A stretch of 64,000 nucleotides of DNA from Bacteroides pyogenes_A (GTDB lineage Bacteria > Bacteroidota > Bacteroidia > Bacteroidales > Bacteroidaceae), in assembly GCF_048595595.1 (NCBI RefSeq), contig NZ_CP184347.1; one strand, given 5' to 3'. This document shows, in pieces, positions 50,600-60,433 of the stretch. Numbering within the stretch: position 1 is the first letter of the stretch; each line of letters opens with the position of its first letter. The notes below the pieces were generated by a model. It was given only the letters and a program-made list of their open reading frames with translations, did not search any database and was not told where the DNA came from. A program made the position numbers and the translations under genes.

Positions 50600-51337
50600 A
50601 TGGATTACCCGCAACAACATATCAAGCCTTACGACAAAGAGGGCAAAAAGAGCGAGCAAGTGGAACGGATGTTCGACAACATCGCACGAACTTACGACAG
50701 ACTGAATCATACCTTGTCATTAGGCATCGACCGCCGCTGGCGCCGCAAAGCCATCGCATGGCTCCGCCCCTTCCGCCCGCAACGCGTCATGGACGCGGCT
50801 ACCGGAACGGGCGACTTCGCCATCCTTGCCTGTCGCAAGCTGCGCCCCCGGCAACTGATAGCCACAGATATTTCGGAAGGCATGATGAACGTGGGGCGCC
50901 AAAAGGCGAAGGAGCAAGGTCTGGCGGATACGATATCGTTCGTCCGCGAAGACTGCACTTCCCTTTCTTTTGCCGATAACGAGTTCGATGCCGTTACCGT
51001 AGCGTTCGGGATACGTAACTTTGAAGATCTGGACCAAGGTCTTTCGGAGATGTGCCGCGTGCTGAAACCGGGGGGGCATCTGGTTATCTTAGAGCTCACC
51101 ACCCCCGACCGTTTCCCGATGAAGCAACTGTTCGCGATTTACTCGAAGGCTGTGATTCCGCTGTTGGGTAAAATTCTCTCTAAAGACAAGAGTGCGTATC
51201 ATTATCTGCCGGACACGATCAAGGTGTTTCCCCAAGGGGAAATCATGAAAGAAGTAATCGGCAAAGCCGGGTTCAGGGAAGTGAATTTCCGGCGGCTCAC
51301 CGGTGGCATCTGCACTCTTTATACGGCTACTAAGTAA
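50600..51337 (+). CDS. menG: Demethylmenaquinone methyltransferase
   Basis: 245 residues of the UbiE/MenG family: MFDNIARTYDRLNHTLSLGIDRRWRRKAI, SAM-binding VMDAATGTGDFA, DAVTVAFGIRNFEDLDQGL and YHYLPDTIKVFPQGEIM. It methylates demethylmenaquinone in the last step of menaquinone synthesis; Bacteroides lack ubiquinone, so the menG name fits better than ubiE. Confidence 0.94.
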   Translation: MDYPQQHIKPYDKEGKKSEQVERMFDNIARTYDRLNHTLSLGIDRRWRRKAIAWLRPFRPQRVMDAATGTGDFAILACRKLRPRQLIATDISEGMMNVGRQKAKEQGLADTISFVREDCTSLSFADNEFDAVTVAFGIRNFEDLDQGLSEMCRVLKPGGHLVILELTTPDRFPMKQLFAIYSKAVIPLLGKILSKDKSAYHYLPDTIKVFPQGEIMKEVIGKAGFREVNFRRLTGGICTLYTATK

Positions 51338-51401
51338 CAGACAACCAGCAAATCGGCCGAAGGAGACAAAATATCCCGCCGTTTGCGCAACCACTAAGAC
51401 G

Positions 51402-52148
51402 ATGGATAAATACGGTTTAATAGGGTATCCCCTGAGGCATTCGTTCTCTATCGGATACTTCAACGAGAAATTCAATTCCGAAAGAATCGACGCGGAGTAC
51501 GTGAACTTCGAGATTCCCCGCATCGAAGATTTCATGAAAGTAATCGAAGATAATCCCGACCTGCGGGGGCTGAACGTCACCATCCCGTACAAGGAGCAGG
51601 TGATTCCTTTTCTCGACGGGCTCGATCCGGACACTGCCGAAATAGGAGCCGTCAATGTAATTAAACTCATCCGCGAACCGAAAAAGAAAGCAAGGCTGGT
51701 CGGTTATAATTCAGACATTATCGGATTTGTCCAGTCTATCCAGCCGCTATTGCTGCCTCATCATAAGAAAGCGCTGATTCTGGGAACGGGCGGAGCTGCC
51801 AAAGCGGTTTTCCACGGACTGAAAAAACTGGGCATCGAAAGCACGTTCGTCTCTCGCACGCAGAAAACGGAAAAGACGCTGACCTACGAGGAACTGACTC
51901 CCGAAATCGTACAGGAGCATACCGTCATCGTCAATTGCACGCCGGTAGGCATGTATCCCAAAGTGGATTTCTGTCCCGACATTCCTTACGAGCACCTCAC
52001 ACCGAGCCATTTGCTGTACGATTTGCTCTACAATCCCAATACCACGCTTTTCATGAAGAAGGGAGAAGCCAAGGGGGCTGTCACTAAAAACGGGCTGGAA
52101 ATGCTTTTGCTACAGGCTTTCGCAGCTTGGGAAATCTGGCAAAAATAA
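51402..52148 (+). CDS. aroE: Shikimate dehydrogenase
   Basis: 248 residues from the ATG at 51402, beginning MDKYGLIGYPLRHSFS as expected; an upstream in-frame ATG at 51303 lies inside menG and is unlikely. Catalytic Lys in NVTIPYKEQV, NADP-binding LGTGGAAKAV, and NCTPVGMYP. It reduces 3-dehydroshikimate in aromatic amino-acid synthesis. Confidence 0.94.
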   Translation: MDKYGLIGYPLRHSFSIGYFNEKFNSERIDAEYVNFEIPRIEDFMKVIEDNPDLRGLNVTIPYKEQVIPFLDGLDPDTAEIGAVNVIKLIREPKKKARLVGYNSDIIGFVQSIQPLLLPHHKKALILGTGGAAKAVFHGLKKLGIESTFVSRTQKTEKTLTYEELTPEIVQEHTVIVNCTPVGMYPKVDFCPDIPYEHLTPSHLLYDLLYNPNTTLFMKKGEAKGAVTKNGLEMLLLQAFAAWEIWQK

Positions 52149-52164
52149 AAAGAAAGGAGACGGA

Positions 52165-53127
52165 ATGAGAAAGAAATCGCGGAAATCGCTCTTGAAATTT
52201 ATACTAAGTCTGTCGGTTATCGTACTGATATTTGTGGGCGGGGGAAGCTGGTACCTGATTCGGTATGCGCTGACGCCCTCCCGGCAAATCAAGCAAAAGA
52301 ACGATTCTACCGACTTGTTCATGGCCGAACGCTATCCGTTTTACAAGTCATGGACAGACAGCCTGAAGCAAGCCGAAGCGTTGCGCGATACGTTCATCAC
52401 CAACAAAGAGGGTATCCGGCTGCATGCATACTATGTGCGCGCGGCACGCCCCACGCGCAACACAGCCGTCATTGTGCACGGATATACGGACAATGCCATG
52501 CGCATGATGATGATCGGCTATCTGTACAGCCGCGATTTAGGGTTCAACATCCTGCTTCCCGAGTTGCAATATCACGGAGCAAGCGGCGGGAATGCCATCC
52601 AAATGGGATGGAAAGACCGGCTGGATGTAATGGAATGGATGGATGTGGCCGACCGCCTGTATGGGCCGGACACGAAGATGGTGGTACACGGTATTTCGAT
52701 GGGAGCGGCTACGACGATGATGGTATCGGGCGAGCGGCAGCCTATTTACGTAAAGGCTTATGTGGAAGATTGCGGCTATACCGACGTGTGGGATCAGTTT
52801 GCCAAAGAGTTGGACGAAGGTTTCCGCCTCCCTCCTTTCCCCCTCCTCCACACGGCAAGCCGGCTGTGCGATATCTTATACGGATGGAACTTTAAAGAGG
52901 CTTCGGCGCTGAAGCAGGTCGCCCGATGTAAGCTTCCCATGCTTTTCATACACGGCGACAAGGACAGGTACGTCCCCACTCGGATGGTATATCCGCTGTA
53001 CGAAGCCAAATGCGAACCGAAAGAACTCTGGATTGTCCCCGGAGCCGCGCATGCGGTTTCCTATCAGGAAAACCCCGAAGAATATACCCGCAAAGTGCGC
53101 GGCTTTATCGATCGCCACGTCCGATGA
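52165..53127 (+). CDS. Alpha/beta hydrolase, membrane-anchored
   Basis: 320 residues with an N-terminal membrane anchor (ILSLSVIVLIFVGGGSWYLI). Nucleophile elbow HGISMGAA, oxyanion region VHGYTDNAMRM, Asp in IHGDKDRYVP and His in GAAHAVSY complete the catalytic triad. Resembles the BAAT/YqkD-like hydrolases; substrate unknown. It follows aroE by 16 bp. Confidence 0.88.
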   Translation: MRKKSRKSLLKFILSLSVIVLIFVGGGSWYLIRYALTPSRQIKQKNDSTDLFMAERYPFYKSWTDSLKQAEALRDTFITNKEGIRLHAYYVRAARPTRNTAVIVHGYTDNAMRMMMIGYLYSRDLGFNILLPELQYHGASGGNAIQMGWKDRLDVMEWMDVADRLYGPDTKMVVHGISMGAATTMMVSGERQPIYVKAYVEDCGYTDVWDQFAKELDEGFRLPPFPLLHTASRLCDILYGWNFKEASALKQVARCKLPMLFIHGDKDRYVPTRMVYPLYEAKCEPKELWIVPGAAHAVSYQENPEEYTRKVRGFIDRHVR

Positions 53128-53172
53128 TGCCGAATAACACAAGGAGTATGGAACGAGTTTCCGAAAAGTTGC

Positions 53173-53180
53173 TATATTTG
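53173..53180 (+). promoter_or_regulatory. -7 element of the TPM gene
   Basis: TATATTTG, 20 bp before the start codon; no clear -33 partner. Confidence 0.5.
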
Positions 53181-53199
53181 CAAAAGTAAACGAATTCGT

Positions 53200-54123
53200 A
53201 TGAAATCAATCCTCACTCTGATATGTGCCGTTTTCCTGTGGTTTCCCTTACAGGCAAAGGAGAAAATATATACGGTAGACAATCTTCCGAAGGTTCATCT
53301 GCAAAACAAAATGAAATATGTGTGCAACCCCGAAGGAATTCTTTCGCAAGCGGCCTGCGACACGATAGATGCCCGGCTTTACGCATTGGAGCGACAAACA
53401 GGGATCGAGACCGTAGTGGCGGTAGTTCCTTCCATCGGGGAAGCGGAATGTTTCGATTTCTCTCACGAACTGCTGAACCGGTGGGGAGTGGGGAAAAAAG
53501 GGAAAGACAACGGGCTGGTCATCCTGCTGGTGACCGATCAGCGGTGTATCCAGTTCTATACCGGATACGGGCTTGAGGGGATTCTCCCCGACGCCATCTG
53601 CAAAAGAATCCAGACACAATACATGATTCCTTATCTGAAAGACAAGAAATGGGACGAAGGAATGGTGGCGGGAGTCGTAGCTACCTGCGGTCGTCTCGAC
53701 GGTTCGATGGAAAACGATACGGAAAACGAATCGGAGGACGGCGCAATGGGCATCATTCTCATCGTATTCGGATTCATGGCCATAGCTATAGGCGTTTCGT
53801 TATTCGCCGCATGGAAGGAAAGCCGCTGCCCCAACTGCGGAAAACACCGGTTGCAGAGAAGCGGTTCGCGAATCGTTTCGCGCAGCAACGGAATAAAGAC
53901 GGAGGATGTCACATATACTTGCGGCAATTGCGGGCATACGCTCGTCCGCCGTCAGCAAAGCTATGACAGCAATTACCGGGGCGGAGGCGGAGGACCTTTC
54001 ATCGGCGGTTTGGGAGGAGGAAGCTTCGGCGGCGGACGAGGATTCGGTGGAGGAAGAGGATTCGGAGGCGGAAGTTTCGGCGGAGGAATGGGGGGAGGCG
54101 GAGGCGCCGGCTCACGATTCTAA
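53200..54123 (+). CDS. TPM-domain protein with zinc ribbon and Gly-rich tail
   Basis: 307 residues: signal peptide, TPM domain (about 30-165: GILSQAACDTIDARLYALERQTG, DNGLVILLVTDQRCIQFYTGYGLEG), a membrane helix (about 185-204), a four-Cys ribbon (CPNCG and CGNCG) and a Gly/Phe/Ser-rich tail (GGGRGFGGGSFGGG). Bacterial TPM proteins are linked to membrane-protein quality control and repair. It is next to lemA, a frequent partner. Confidence 0.88.
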   Translation: MKSILTLICAVFLWFPLQAKEKIYTVDNLPKVHLQNKMKYVCNPEGILSQAACDTIDARLYALERQTGIETVVAVVPSIGEAECFDFSHELLNRWGVGKKGKDNGLVILLVTDQRCIQFYTGYGLEGILPDAICKRIQTQYMIPYLKDKKWDEGMVAGVVATCGRLDGSMENDTENESEDGAMGIILIVFGFMAIAIGVSLFAAWKESRCPNCGKHRLQRSGSRIVSRSNGIKTEDVTYTCGNCGHTLVRRQQSYDSNYRGGGGGPFIGGLGGGSFGGGRGFGGGRGFGGGSFGGGMGGGGGAGSRF

Positions 54124-54253
54124 ACAAACAAAAAAGCCTGAAAAGGAAACTTCGCACAATAGAAACGGCAGAAATAAAGAAAAATGCAAATCTTTATCAA
54201 ACTATATCATTAAAAAAACGATGAACGAGTAAAAACTATAAAGCAAAAGAATC

Positions 54254-54835
54254 ATGAAAAAGTCAACTATTATCTTTTTAGTCGTAGCAGGTGTTTTGGT
54301 TATCTGGGCTATCAGCGCTTACAACGGATTGGTAACCATGGAAGAGAAAGTAAGCAACCAGTGGGCGAATGTAGAAACACAGTATCAGCGCCGGGCCGAC
54401 TTGATACCCAACCTCGTGAACACGGTGAAAGGATATGCCGCACACGAGAAATCGACACTGGAAGGCGTGATAGAAGCTCGCAGCAAAGCCACGCAAATCA
54501 AAGTGGACGCCAAAGACCTGACACCGGAAAAGCTGGCGGAATACCAGAAAGCTCAGGGGGACGTGACATCGGCATTGGGCAAACTGCTTGCCGTGAGCGA
54601 AAGGTATCCCGACCTGAAGGCCAACCAAAATTTCCTCGAATTGCAAGCACAGTTGGAAGGTACGGAAAACCGCATCACTGTGGCCCGCAAAAACTTCAAC
54701 GATACCGCCAAAGAGTATAACACAGCCGTTCGCCGTTTCCCGAAAAACATCTTTGCGGGTATCTTCGGATTCGATAAGAAAGCTTATTTCGAAGCGGAAG
54801 CCGGATCGGAAAAAGCGCCTAAAGTAGAGTTTTAA
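54254..54835 (+). CDS. lemA: LemA family protein
   Basis: 193 residues: a single N-terminal membrane helix (IIFLVVAGVLVIWAISAYNGLV), then the helical LemA body with VSNQWANVETQYQRRADLIPNLVNTVKGYA and ENRITVARKNFNDTAKEYNTAVRRFPKN. It pairs with the TPM protein upstream. Precise function is not established. Confidence 0.93.
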   Translation: MKKSTIIFLVVAGVLVIWAISAYNGLVTMEEKVSNQWANVETQYQRRADLIPNLVNTVKGYAAHEKSTLEGVIEARSKATQIKVDAKDLTPEKLAEYQKAQGDVTSALGKLLAVSERYPDLKANQNFLELQAQLEGTENRITVARKNFNDTAKEYNTAVRRFPKNIFAGIFGFDKKAYFEAEAGSEKAPKVEF

Positions 54836-54933
54836 ACGATAATTCGTGTCGATGGACTGAGAGGTTTTGCCGAAGAAAAGTTTTTAAAGCAGAACCGTAA
54901 AGCATCGGCTCGAAGAATATTCTTTTTCCTGTA

Positions 54934-55021
54934 ACATCCCCTCCTGTTATTTTCTGCGACATTACCTACCGGTTTCTGAGATAAACCGGCACGATGCGAA
55001 GAAAACGACAGGAAGGGATGT
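54934..55021. repeat. 88-nt imperfect palindrome with about 38-nt arms
   Basis: Starts ACATCCC and ends GGGATGT; TCCTGT pairs with ACAGGA, TTTTCT with AGAAAA, and ACCGGTTT pairs with AAACCGG(C) around a CTGAGAT loop. Several small bulges interrupt the arms. It lies between lemA and the lptD 3' end (54836-55223 holds no gene), before the lemA terminator. Confidence 0.65.
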
Positions 55022-55079
55022 AGTATATGGCATATTGCATCTGCCTAAGAAAGCTGTCGCGTTTGCGTAAAAAAAAATT

Positions 55080-55127
55080 CCGCATTTGCCCGAATACGAA
55101 AATTCTCTTAGGCAAATGCGGTCTTTT
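55080..55127 (+). terminator. Terminator downstream of lemA
   Basis: CCGCATTTGCC (55080-55090) and GGCAAATGCGG (55111-55121) are exact complements, followed by TCTTTT. Confidence 0.7.
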
Positions 55128-55223
55128 CAGGCAATAACCTTTTATCGTTTATGGGAGAAAGAAGCGTAAATCTCCCGAAAACGAGTATCGCGAGTAAAGG
55201 CAATATGAATCGGTTGAAAGAAA

Positions 55224-57926
55224 TTAATACCACTGAATATTGCTTTGCGTCTGGCTGCGTTGCTCGTATTTCAAATCTTGCAGAATGCTTGCATTGGCGC
55301 GAATCATCACATTGTAGTATTTCCAGTGTCCGAACGGGGAAAGGCTGGCGGAAAGATTGAAGCAATGCAAGTCGCGGGAAATGGTGCAGGAGGTTTGGGT
55401 AATCTCTTTCGCCTGAAAGTCATATCCCGAGCTGAACGAGATCGACCATTTGTTTGAGATCTTCACATTACCGTTTGCATTGATATTGTGCGTATAAGTA
55501 TAAGGATACCTCATTGAATGTCGGTTGATGGGCTTCGAACGATCTTCACGGATATTGAACGAATAGCTGACATTCAATGACCAGGGCATCTTGAAAGCCT
55601 GGTAGCCGTCCGGATCAGATTCCGCCTTCTTGACCTTTTTAGTCTTTACCTCTTCCTCCTTGTACTCATCCTCCGATTCGTCATCTTCCTCTCCGGGTTT
55701 CTTTTTGGTTTTCTCCTCCTCTTCTTTCGGGCCGAACCACTTTTTCCAGGTATCGTTGTTGAAAGTATAGCTGAACGAAGAGCCATATCCTTGGAATCGT
55801 CCGAATCGTCCGTACGACCACTCGGTACGGTTGCTCGTCACCACATTCCCGTTCTTGTCGAAAGCATAAGCGTATGTAGCGAATGAGGCGTTCATATTGA
55901 ATGTATAGTTTTTCGTGAGTTTCAGACGCAGACTCATACTCAGGTCGCTCCACGGCCTTTCTTTGGCAGCCATATTGTACGACATACCCGCTCCCAACTC
56001 ATCGATCAAGCTCACTTTTTTAATGGAATCGTTCTTATCTTTATACTTCATCTCCAGATTGTTCGAAACCGAGAAGCTGACCGTCCCCGAACCCTCGCGT
56101 GAGGGAACTCCGTAAGGTTGCCCACTGAAAGGAGAGTAGTATTGCGTCATGCCGTTGTTGTCGGTATACTCTTTCCAGTATTTGCTAAAGCTCGGCGCGC
56201 CGCTGAGGCTTACCTGCGGAGTGAACACATGGCGGATCTGTATCTCTTTCTTTTTCATGAAAAGAGGCTTGTACATACCGTATAGTTTGGTGCTCATGCT
56301 CAGGCTTGCCGAATAATTCGCTACCCGGTAAAAACCGTTGATCGTATCTTTCAAGGCAGGATCCAAAGCGTTTTTCTCGGGATTGTAGGTCTGATTAACC
56401 TTACGGGTGTACCAGCGTTCCGTGTAATTCACCGAAGGAGACAACTGGATATACTTCAGCAAAGTGAACGTGGCACTGACGGGAATATTATGGTTCATCG
56501 AGTGCTCCCAATCACTGATTCCGGCTTTAAAGAGCCGATCGTCTTTGGTGCGGATGCTATTCGTAAAACGTCCGGAATAACTCACCGAGATCTTTTCATA
56601 CCAACGTTCCGCTCCTGCCGCTTTCTTGCGTTTGAAAGGGAACAGGCGATTCAGTGTGATATTCAAGTCGGGCAAGGTGACCGCTATAGATGAATCGCGC
56701 ATGGTCTGCGCAATATTACTGGTTCCCGAAAGCGTCAGCCCGATATCGGGGAAACTGCGGGAATAACTGATGCTCGATGTTTTTGTGTTTTGAGTCATCG
56801 CCTGAGCGTTGTACAAGTTGCCGATGTTGGAACGCTCGTAACTGCTGGTCGAAAAGTTCACACTGGCGGAAAAAGTAGTGTTGGGGCTTGCCTTCGGATC
56901 CTGCCTATGGCTCCATACTACCTTGAAGTCTTTCGCCACGGCATAGTCGGGCATACCTTTATCACCGGTCTTGGTCACCTGATAATCGGCTTGCACCATT
57001 CCCGAATATTTGTATCTTCTGTTGTAATTGGTCAGTCCGGATAATCTCCAGGAACCTTTCGTAAAAATATCTCCCGTAAACTTCAGGTCCATCATATCGC
57101 TGATGGCGAAATAGTATCCCCCTTCCGCCAATCCGAACCCGCGGTTGGAGTCGTCCATGTAAGTGGGCATAATGAATCCCGAAGAATAGCTGCTGGAAAA
57201 AGGAAAGAAGAAAAAAGGCACGGCTATAGGCAAAGGCACATCTTCGACAACAAGATAAGCGGGTCCCGTCACCACATTTTTTTTGGGCCGGACTTTCGCC
57301 TTTGTGAGTTGCATATAAAAGTGAGGATGATCGTGATGGTCGCAAGTGGTGTAGCGTCCATCCTCCATGAATATTTCGTCATTAGCTCCTTTCTTTGCCT
57401 TTTTACCGGTGACGTAGCCCTCGCCCTGCTGAGTCACGATGTCACTGATGCCCGCTTTCTTACTCTTGAAGTTGTAACTTATCAGCTTCGTATCATACGA
57501 CGTATCTCCGTCTTTAAACACCGGCTTTCCCTTGATTACTCCGGTAGAGTCTTCTATCCCGTAAGCATGCACTGTACTGCTGTCGAGGTTCATCGAAATC
57601 ACTTCGGCTGCCAGCTCTATCTTCTGATAGTTTACCTTTCCGCTTCCATACAGCGTAGCGGTCCCCCCGAGAGTAAAGACCATAGAGTCGGTGGATTCGT
57701 AGATAACGGGAGCTTCAAGCGGCTGTTTCTTAGAAAAGGGAGTAACGGAGTCAATGCGCAATGTGTCCGATTTAGCCGTCGGAGTTCTTGGAAGAGAATC
57801 CTTTTGCGCGGCATCGGAGCCTGTCACTCTTCTTCTCGGTCGCTGAGATGCGGCTTTATCGGGAAGAAACAACAAAACAAATAACAGTATAAATGATGTA
57901 AGTATTTTCGCTTTCAACGACGTCAT
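55224..57926 (-). CDS. lptD: LptD-like lipopolysaccharide assembly outer-membrane protein
   Basis: 900 residues with a signal peptide (cleavage near AAS-Q). An OstA/LptA-like N-terminal region (about 75-200: GSGKVNYQKIELAAEVISMN, VTQQGEGYVTGKKAKKG) is followed by the LptD barrel (VPFFFFPFSSSYSSGFIMPTY) with long strands and an acidic Lys/Glu linker near 730-765. It inserts LPS into the outer leaflet. Compared with Proteobacterial LptD the Bacteroidota form is divergent, so the name rests on overall plan. Confidence 0.85.
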   Translation of the reverse strand: MTSLKAKILTSFILLFVLLFLPDKAASQRPRRRVTGSDAAQKDSLPRTPTAKSDTLRIDSVTPFSKKQPLEAPVIYESTDSMVFTLGGTATLYGSGKVNYQKIELAAEVISMNLDSSTVHAYGIEDSTGVIKGKPVFKDGDTSYDTKLISYNFKSKKAGISDIVTQQGEGYVTGKKAKKGANDEIFMEDGRYTTCDHHDHPHFYMQLTKAKVRPKKNVVTGPAYLVVEDVPLPIAVPFFFFPFSSSYSSGFIMPTYMDDSNRGFGLAEGGYYFAISDMMDLKFTGDIFTKGSWRLSGLTNYNRRYKYSGMVQADYQVTKTGDKGMPDYAVAKDFKVVWSHRQDPKASPNTTFSASVNFSTSSYERSNIGNLYNAQAMTQNTKTSSISYSRSFPDIGLTLSGTSNIAQTMRDSSIAVTLPDLNITLNRLFPFKRKKAAGAERWYEKISVSYSGRFTNSIRTKDDRLFKAGISDWEHSMNHNIPVSATFTLLKYIQLSPSVNYTERWYTRKVNQTYNPEKNALDPALKDTINGFYRVANYSASLSMSTKLYGMYKPLFMKKKEIQIRHVFTPQVSLSGAPSFSKYWKEYTDNNGMTQYYSPFSGQPYGVPSREGSGTVSFSVSNNLEMKYKDKNDSIKKVSLIDELGAGMSYNMAAKERPWSDLSMSLRLKLTKNYTFNMNASFATYAYAFDKNGNVVTSNRTEWSYGRFGRFQGYGSSFSYTFNNDTWKKWFGPKEEEEKTKKKPGEEDDESEDEYKEEEVKTKKVKKAESDPDGYQAFKMPWSLNVSYSFNIREDRSKPINRHSMRYPYTYTHNINANGNVKISNKWSISFSSGYDFQAKEITQTSCTISRDLHCFNLSASLSPFGHWKYYNVMIRANASILQDLKYEQRSQTQSNIQWY

Positions 57927-58016
57927 TAACTCATAAGTTTACGCTTGAAGTGGCAAAAGTACACAATCTTCACCAATAATACGTGAGGACCTGTGTTATT
58001 TAATTATTTTTTAGTG

Positions 58017-58553
58017 CTATAGAAACAGCGAGCACCACCTGTCGAAACGAGCTACTCCTTCCTCTCCGTACCGTTCGATACTTTTCCGTGCGTGAGCTAC
58101 TGTCTTTTCCCTATCGAGATGTGTTTTCGAAAAGAACTTATCGGCAAAACAAATCAGTTGTTCTTCCAAACTCACAGGAAGCATTTCCCGGTGAGGTACG
58201 GGCAGTTCTTGCTGAATAATCTCCTTCAGCGACAGTCCTGCTCCCGTATGCCGTTCGCAAACAAGCGCATGGCGATACAGTCCCTCCTCACGCAGCAAAT
58301 CGGCCCCTAAATATCCGTGGCAAATATACGGGTAAGTACCCTCACAATGTATGCCCGGAGCGTTGGTTCGGAATATACCGATATCGTGGAGCAAGGCGGC
58401 TTCTTCGACAAAGCGGCGGTCGAAAGCAAATTCGGGATGCGCTTCCGCCATCGACAGTGCTTTTCGGGCTACAGCAGCACTGTGCGCTACTAAAATATGT
58501 TTCAATTCATTCTCTTGCGGGTAATACTTGTCAATCAGTTGAACCGGACTCAT
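58017..58553 (-). CDS. HD-domain phosphohydrolase-like protein
   Basis: 178 residues with VAHSAAVARKAL, LLHDIGIF (the HD pair) and ICHGYLGADLL, then VCERHTGAG and CFADKFFSKT. These are the metal-binding positions of the HD superfamily. Substrate unknown; many short HD proteins act on nucleotides. It lies between lptD and a metallophosphoesterase gene. Confidence 0.85.
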   Translation of the reverse strand: MSPVQLIDKYYPQENELKHILVAHSAAVARKALSMAEAHPEFAFDRRFVEEAALLHDIGIFRTNAPGIHCEGTYPYICHGYLGADLLREEGLYRHALVCERHTGAGLSLKEIIQQELPVPHREMLPVSLEEQLICFADKFFSKTHLDREKTVAHARKSIERYGEEGVARFDRWCSLFL

Positions 58554-58661
58554 TTTATCGTTTATTTTTCGTATACATAAATGAACATTCCAATCACTTC
58601 AATGAATATTCTTTGCAATATTATTAAAATTTACGATATTCAACCCCAACAGATTTCATTA

Positions 58662-60029
58662 TTATTTGCTTGCACGAATCTCTTTTCTTTTTTCCCAGCG
58701 CTCAACTCCTTCACGAAACTTCTTCGCTTTCCGCCCTTTCAACCAAGGCTGCTCCAATATTTCAGGAATATGGCGGGCATTATCTATCACCCGAACAGGG
58801 GCGGAAGCTGTTTTTATAATCTCCACATCGTCATACAAAGAGTTATCTTCTAAAAAGGCTTTCATACGGAGCGTATCACCTTTCACCTCAATTATTTGGT
58901 AGAAACGGTGATTCGTACCAAAGCGGTCATATTTGTCGTTAAATCTTAAACGGTATTCCTTAGGCGAAGCATGACTTACCAGATAGATCGGTACAGTCAT
59001 TTCTCCATTCTTTTTCTTGTTTGTCATACGGGCATAATTGTGTTCATGTCCCTGAAGCACCAAGTCAACCCCGTACTCCCGAAGCAACGAATCGAACATC
59101 CAGCGCACCGGAAGATTGTTCATTTTCCCTTTAATGGAATATACCGGATGATGAAACATCACTATTTTCCACTTTTTGTCCGAAGCTTTCAGCTTTTTCT
59201 TCAACCATTCTCGTTGCGAGAATAAAAACCAAGGATCCCGGTTACTGTCGAGCGTAATAATAGTAGCATCTTTATAATCTATCGCATACACATTATTCCC
59301 CTTATAACGCGAATCAAGCAGATAAGAAAAGGCATACGCAAACCGCTTTTCCATAATACGTGTCAACCCCTTAATGTATTCGTGATTACCCGGAGAAACC
59401 ATTACCGGTTTACAAGGGGCAATGGAATCTATGCTTTGATAGGCTTCCTCCCAATAGCAGTTCATCGGACGTTCCACAAAATCGCCAGCAAACATGTAAA
59501 AGTCGGTATCGGGATAACGATGGCGTATATTTTCCATAAACTCGCGTGTTTTACCACGCAATGTATCTTGCACGTCTCCGATAAAGGCAAAAGAAAAACA
59601 ATCTGTCGAGTCGGGCTGTGTAGAGAAAGAATACCATTTGGAAACGTCAGAATCATTCCAAACCCGGTAAGCGTATGAAGCTCCATACGCAAGTTTCCCG
59701 AATTTCGCCCAATTGGCATAACAAAAGCCGCCCAATGTCCTGAAGAATTTGGAATATCCATCCACCCAAACGGTATCTCCCGATCCGACTTTCGTATATT
59801 CCAATTTTGCCTGTTTCGAAACCCCACCGCACACCCAACTGACATTGCGAGAAAGTTCTCCTTCGTTTCCAAAAGTAAGAAGCACACGTTGTGGTTCGTC
59901 AGTGAGCACATAGCGTATCTCAGAAAGATTTCCAAACCATGCTTTCCAGCGTTTTTTACAAATAACTCCACCGGCTATCAACAAAAGCAAGATAATTCCC
60001 CAGATTATTTTCCTCTTTCTTTTCATCAA
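58662..60029 (-). CDS. Membrane-anchored metallophosphoesterase (purple acid phosphatase-like)
   Basis: 455 residues. N-terminal membrane helix (IIWGIILLLLIAGGVIC), a fibronectin-like domain (about 35-140), then a calcineurin-like domain with GDVQD, AGDFVE, PGNHEY, MFHHPVY and GHEHNYAR in order. All the dinuclear metal motifs are present. It hydrolyses phosphate esters outside the cytoplasmic membrane; substrate unknown. Confidence 0.9.
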   Translation of the reverse strand: MMKRKRKIIWGIILLLLIAGGVICKKRWKAWFGNLSEIRYVLTDEPQRVLLTFGNEGELSRNVSWVCGGVSKQAKLEYTKVGSGDTVWVDGYSKFFRTLGGFCYANWAKFGKLAYGASYAYRVWNDSDVSKWYSFSTQPDSTDCFSFAFIGDVQDTLRGKTREFMENIRHRYPDTDFYMFAGDFVERPMNCYWEEAYQSIDSIAPCKPVMVSPGNHEYIKGLTRIMEKRFAYAFSYLLDSRYKGNNVYAIDYKDATIITLDSNRDPWFLFSQREWLKKKLKASDKKWKIVMFHHPVYSIKGKMNNLPVRWMFDSLLREYGVDLVLQGHEHNYARMTNKKKNGEMTVPIYLVSHASPKEYRLRFNDKYDRFGTNHRFYQIIEVKGDTLRMKAFLEDNSLYDDVEIIKTASAPVRVIDNARHIPEILEQPWLKGRKAKKFREGVERWEKRKEIRASK

Positions 60030-60433
60030 AACATTATTTTTTTAAACAAAAGCAAAGATAAACATTGTGTTCCAAAAGTCGGAATATCCGTTCTTTTTTT
60101 AACCTTTTTCTATCTTCTCTTTTCCCTAAACAGACGATCAGCAACATTCTTTTTAGCACATCTTTACGCGAAAAAATATCTTGCTTTCATTTCCTCTAAT
60201 AAAACTAATGAAACCAAGCGCTAACAAAAGTAGCAGCAAGATTTGATAAGTTATTTGTCTTTATAATAGTTTTAGTTTATAAACCGACATTCACTTTTAT
60301 CTATTATCCCTTCAAGCATATTTGTAGAGTGGCAAAATATTGAAAAGGTATTTATTGCCGTATAAAAAACAAAAAAGCAAAGAAAGCGAGTGATAAACAA
60401 TAAACTTTTGATATATTCATTTCTTATCTTATA
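60030..60433. other. AT-rich intergenic stretch
   Basis: 404 bp between the metallophosphoesterase start and the end of the BASS transporter gene. Apart from a minus-strand -7 element at 60053-60060, I see no gene, repeat or strong hairpin. Confidence 0.5.
60053..60060 (-). promoter_or_regulatory. -7 element of the metallophosphoesterase gene
   Basis: The minus strand reads TATCTTTG, 24 bp before the start codon. Confidence 0.5.
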
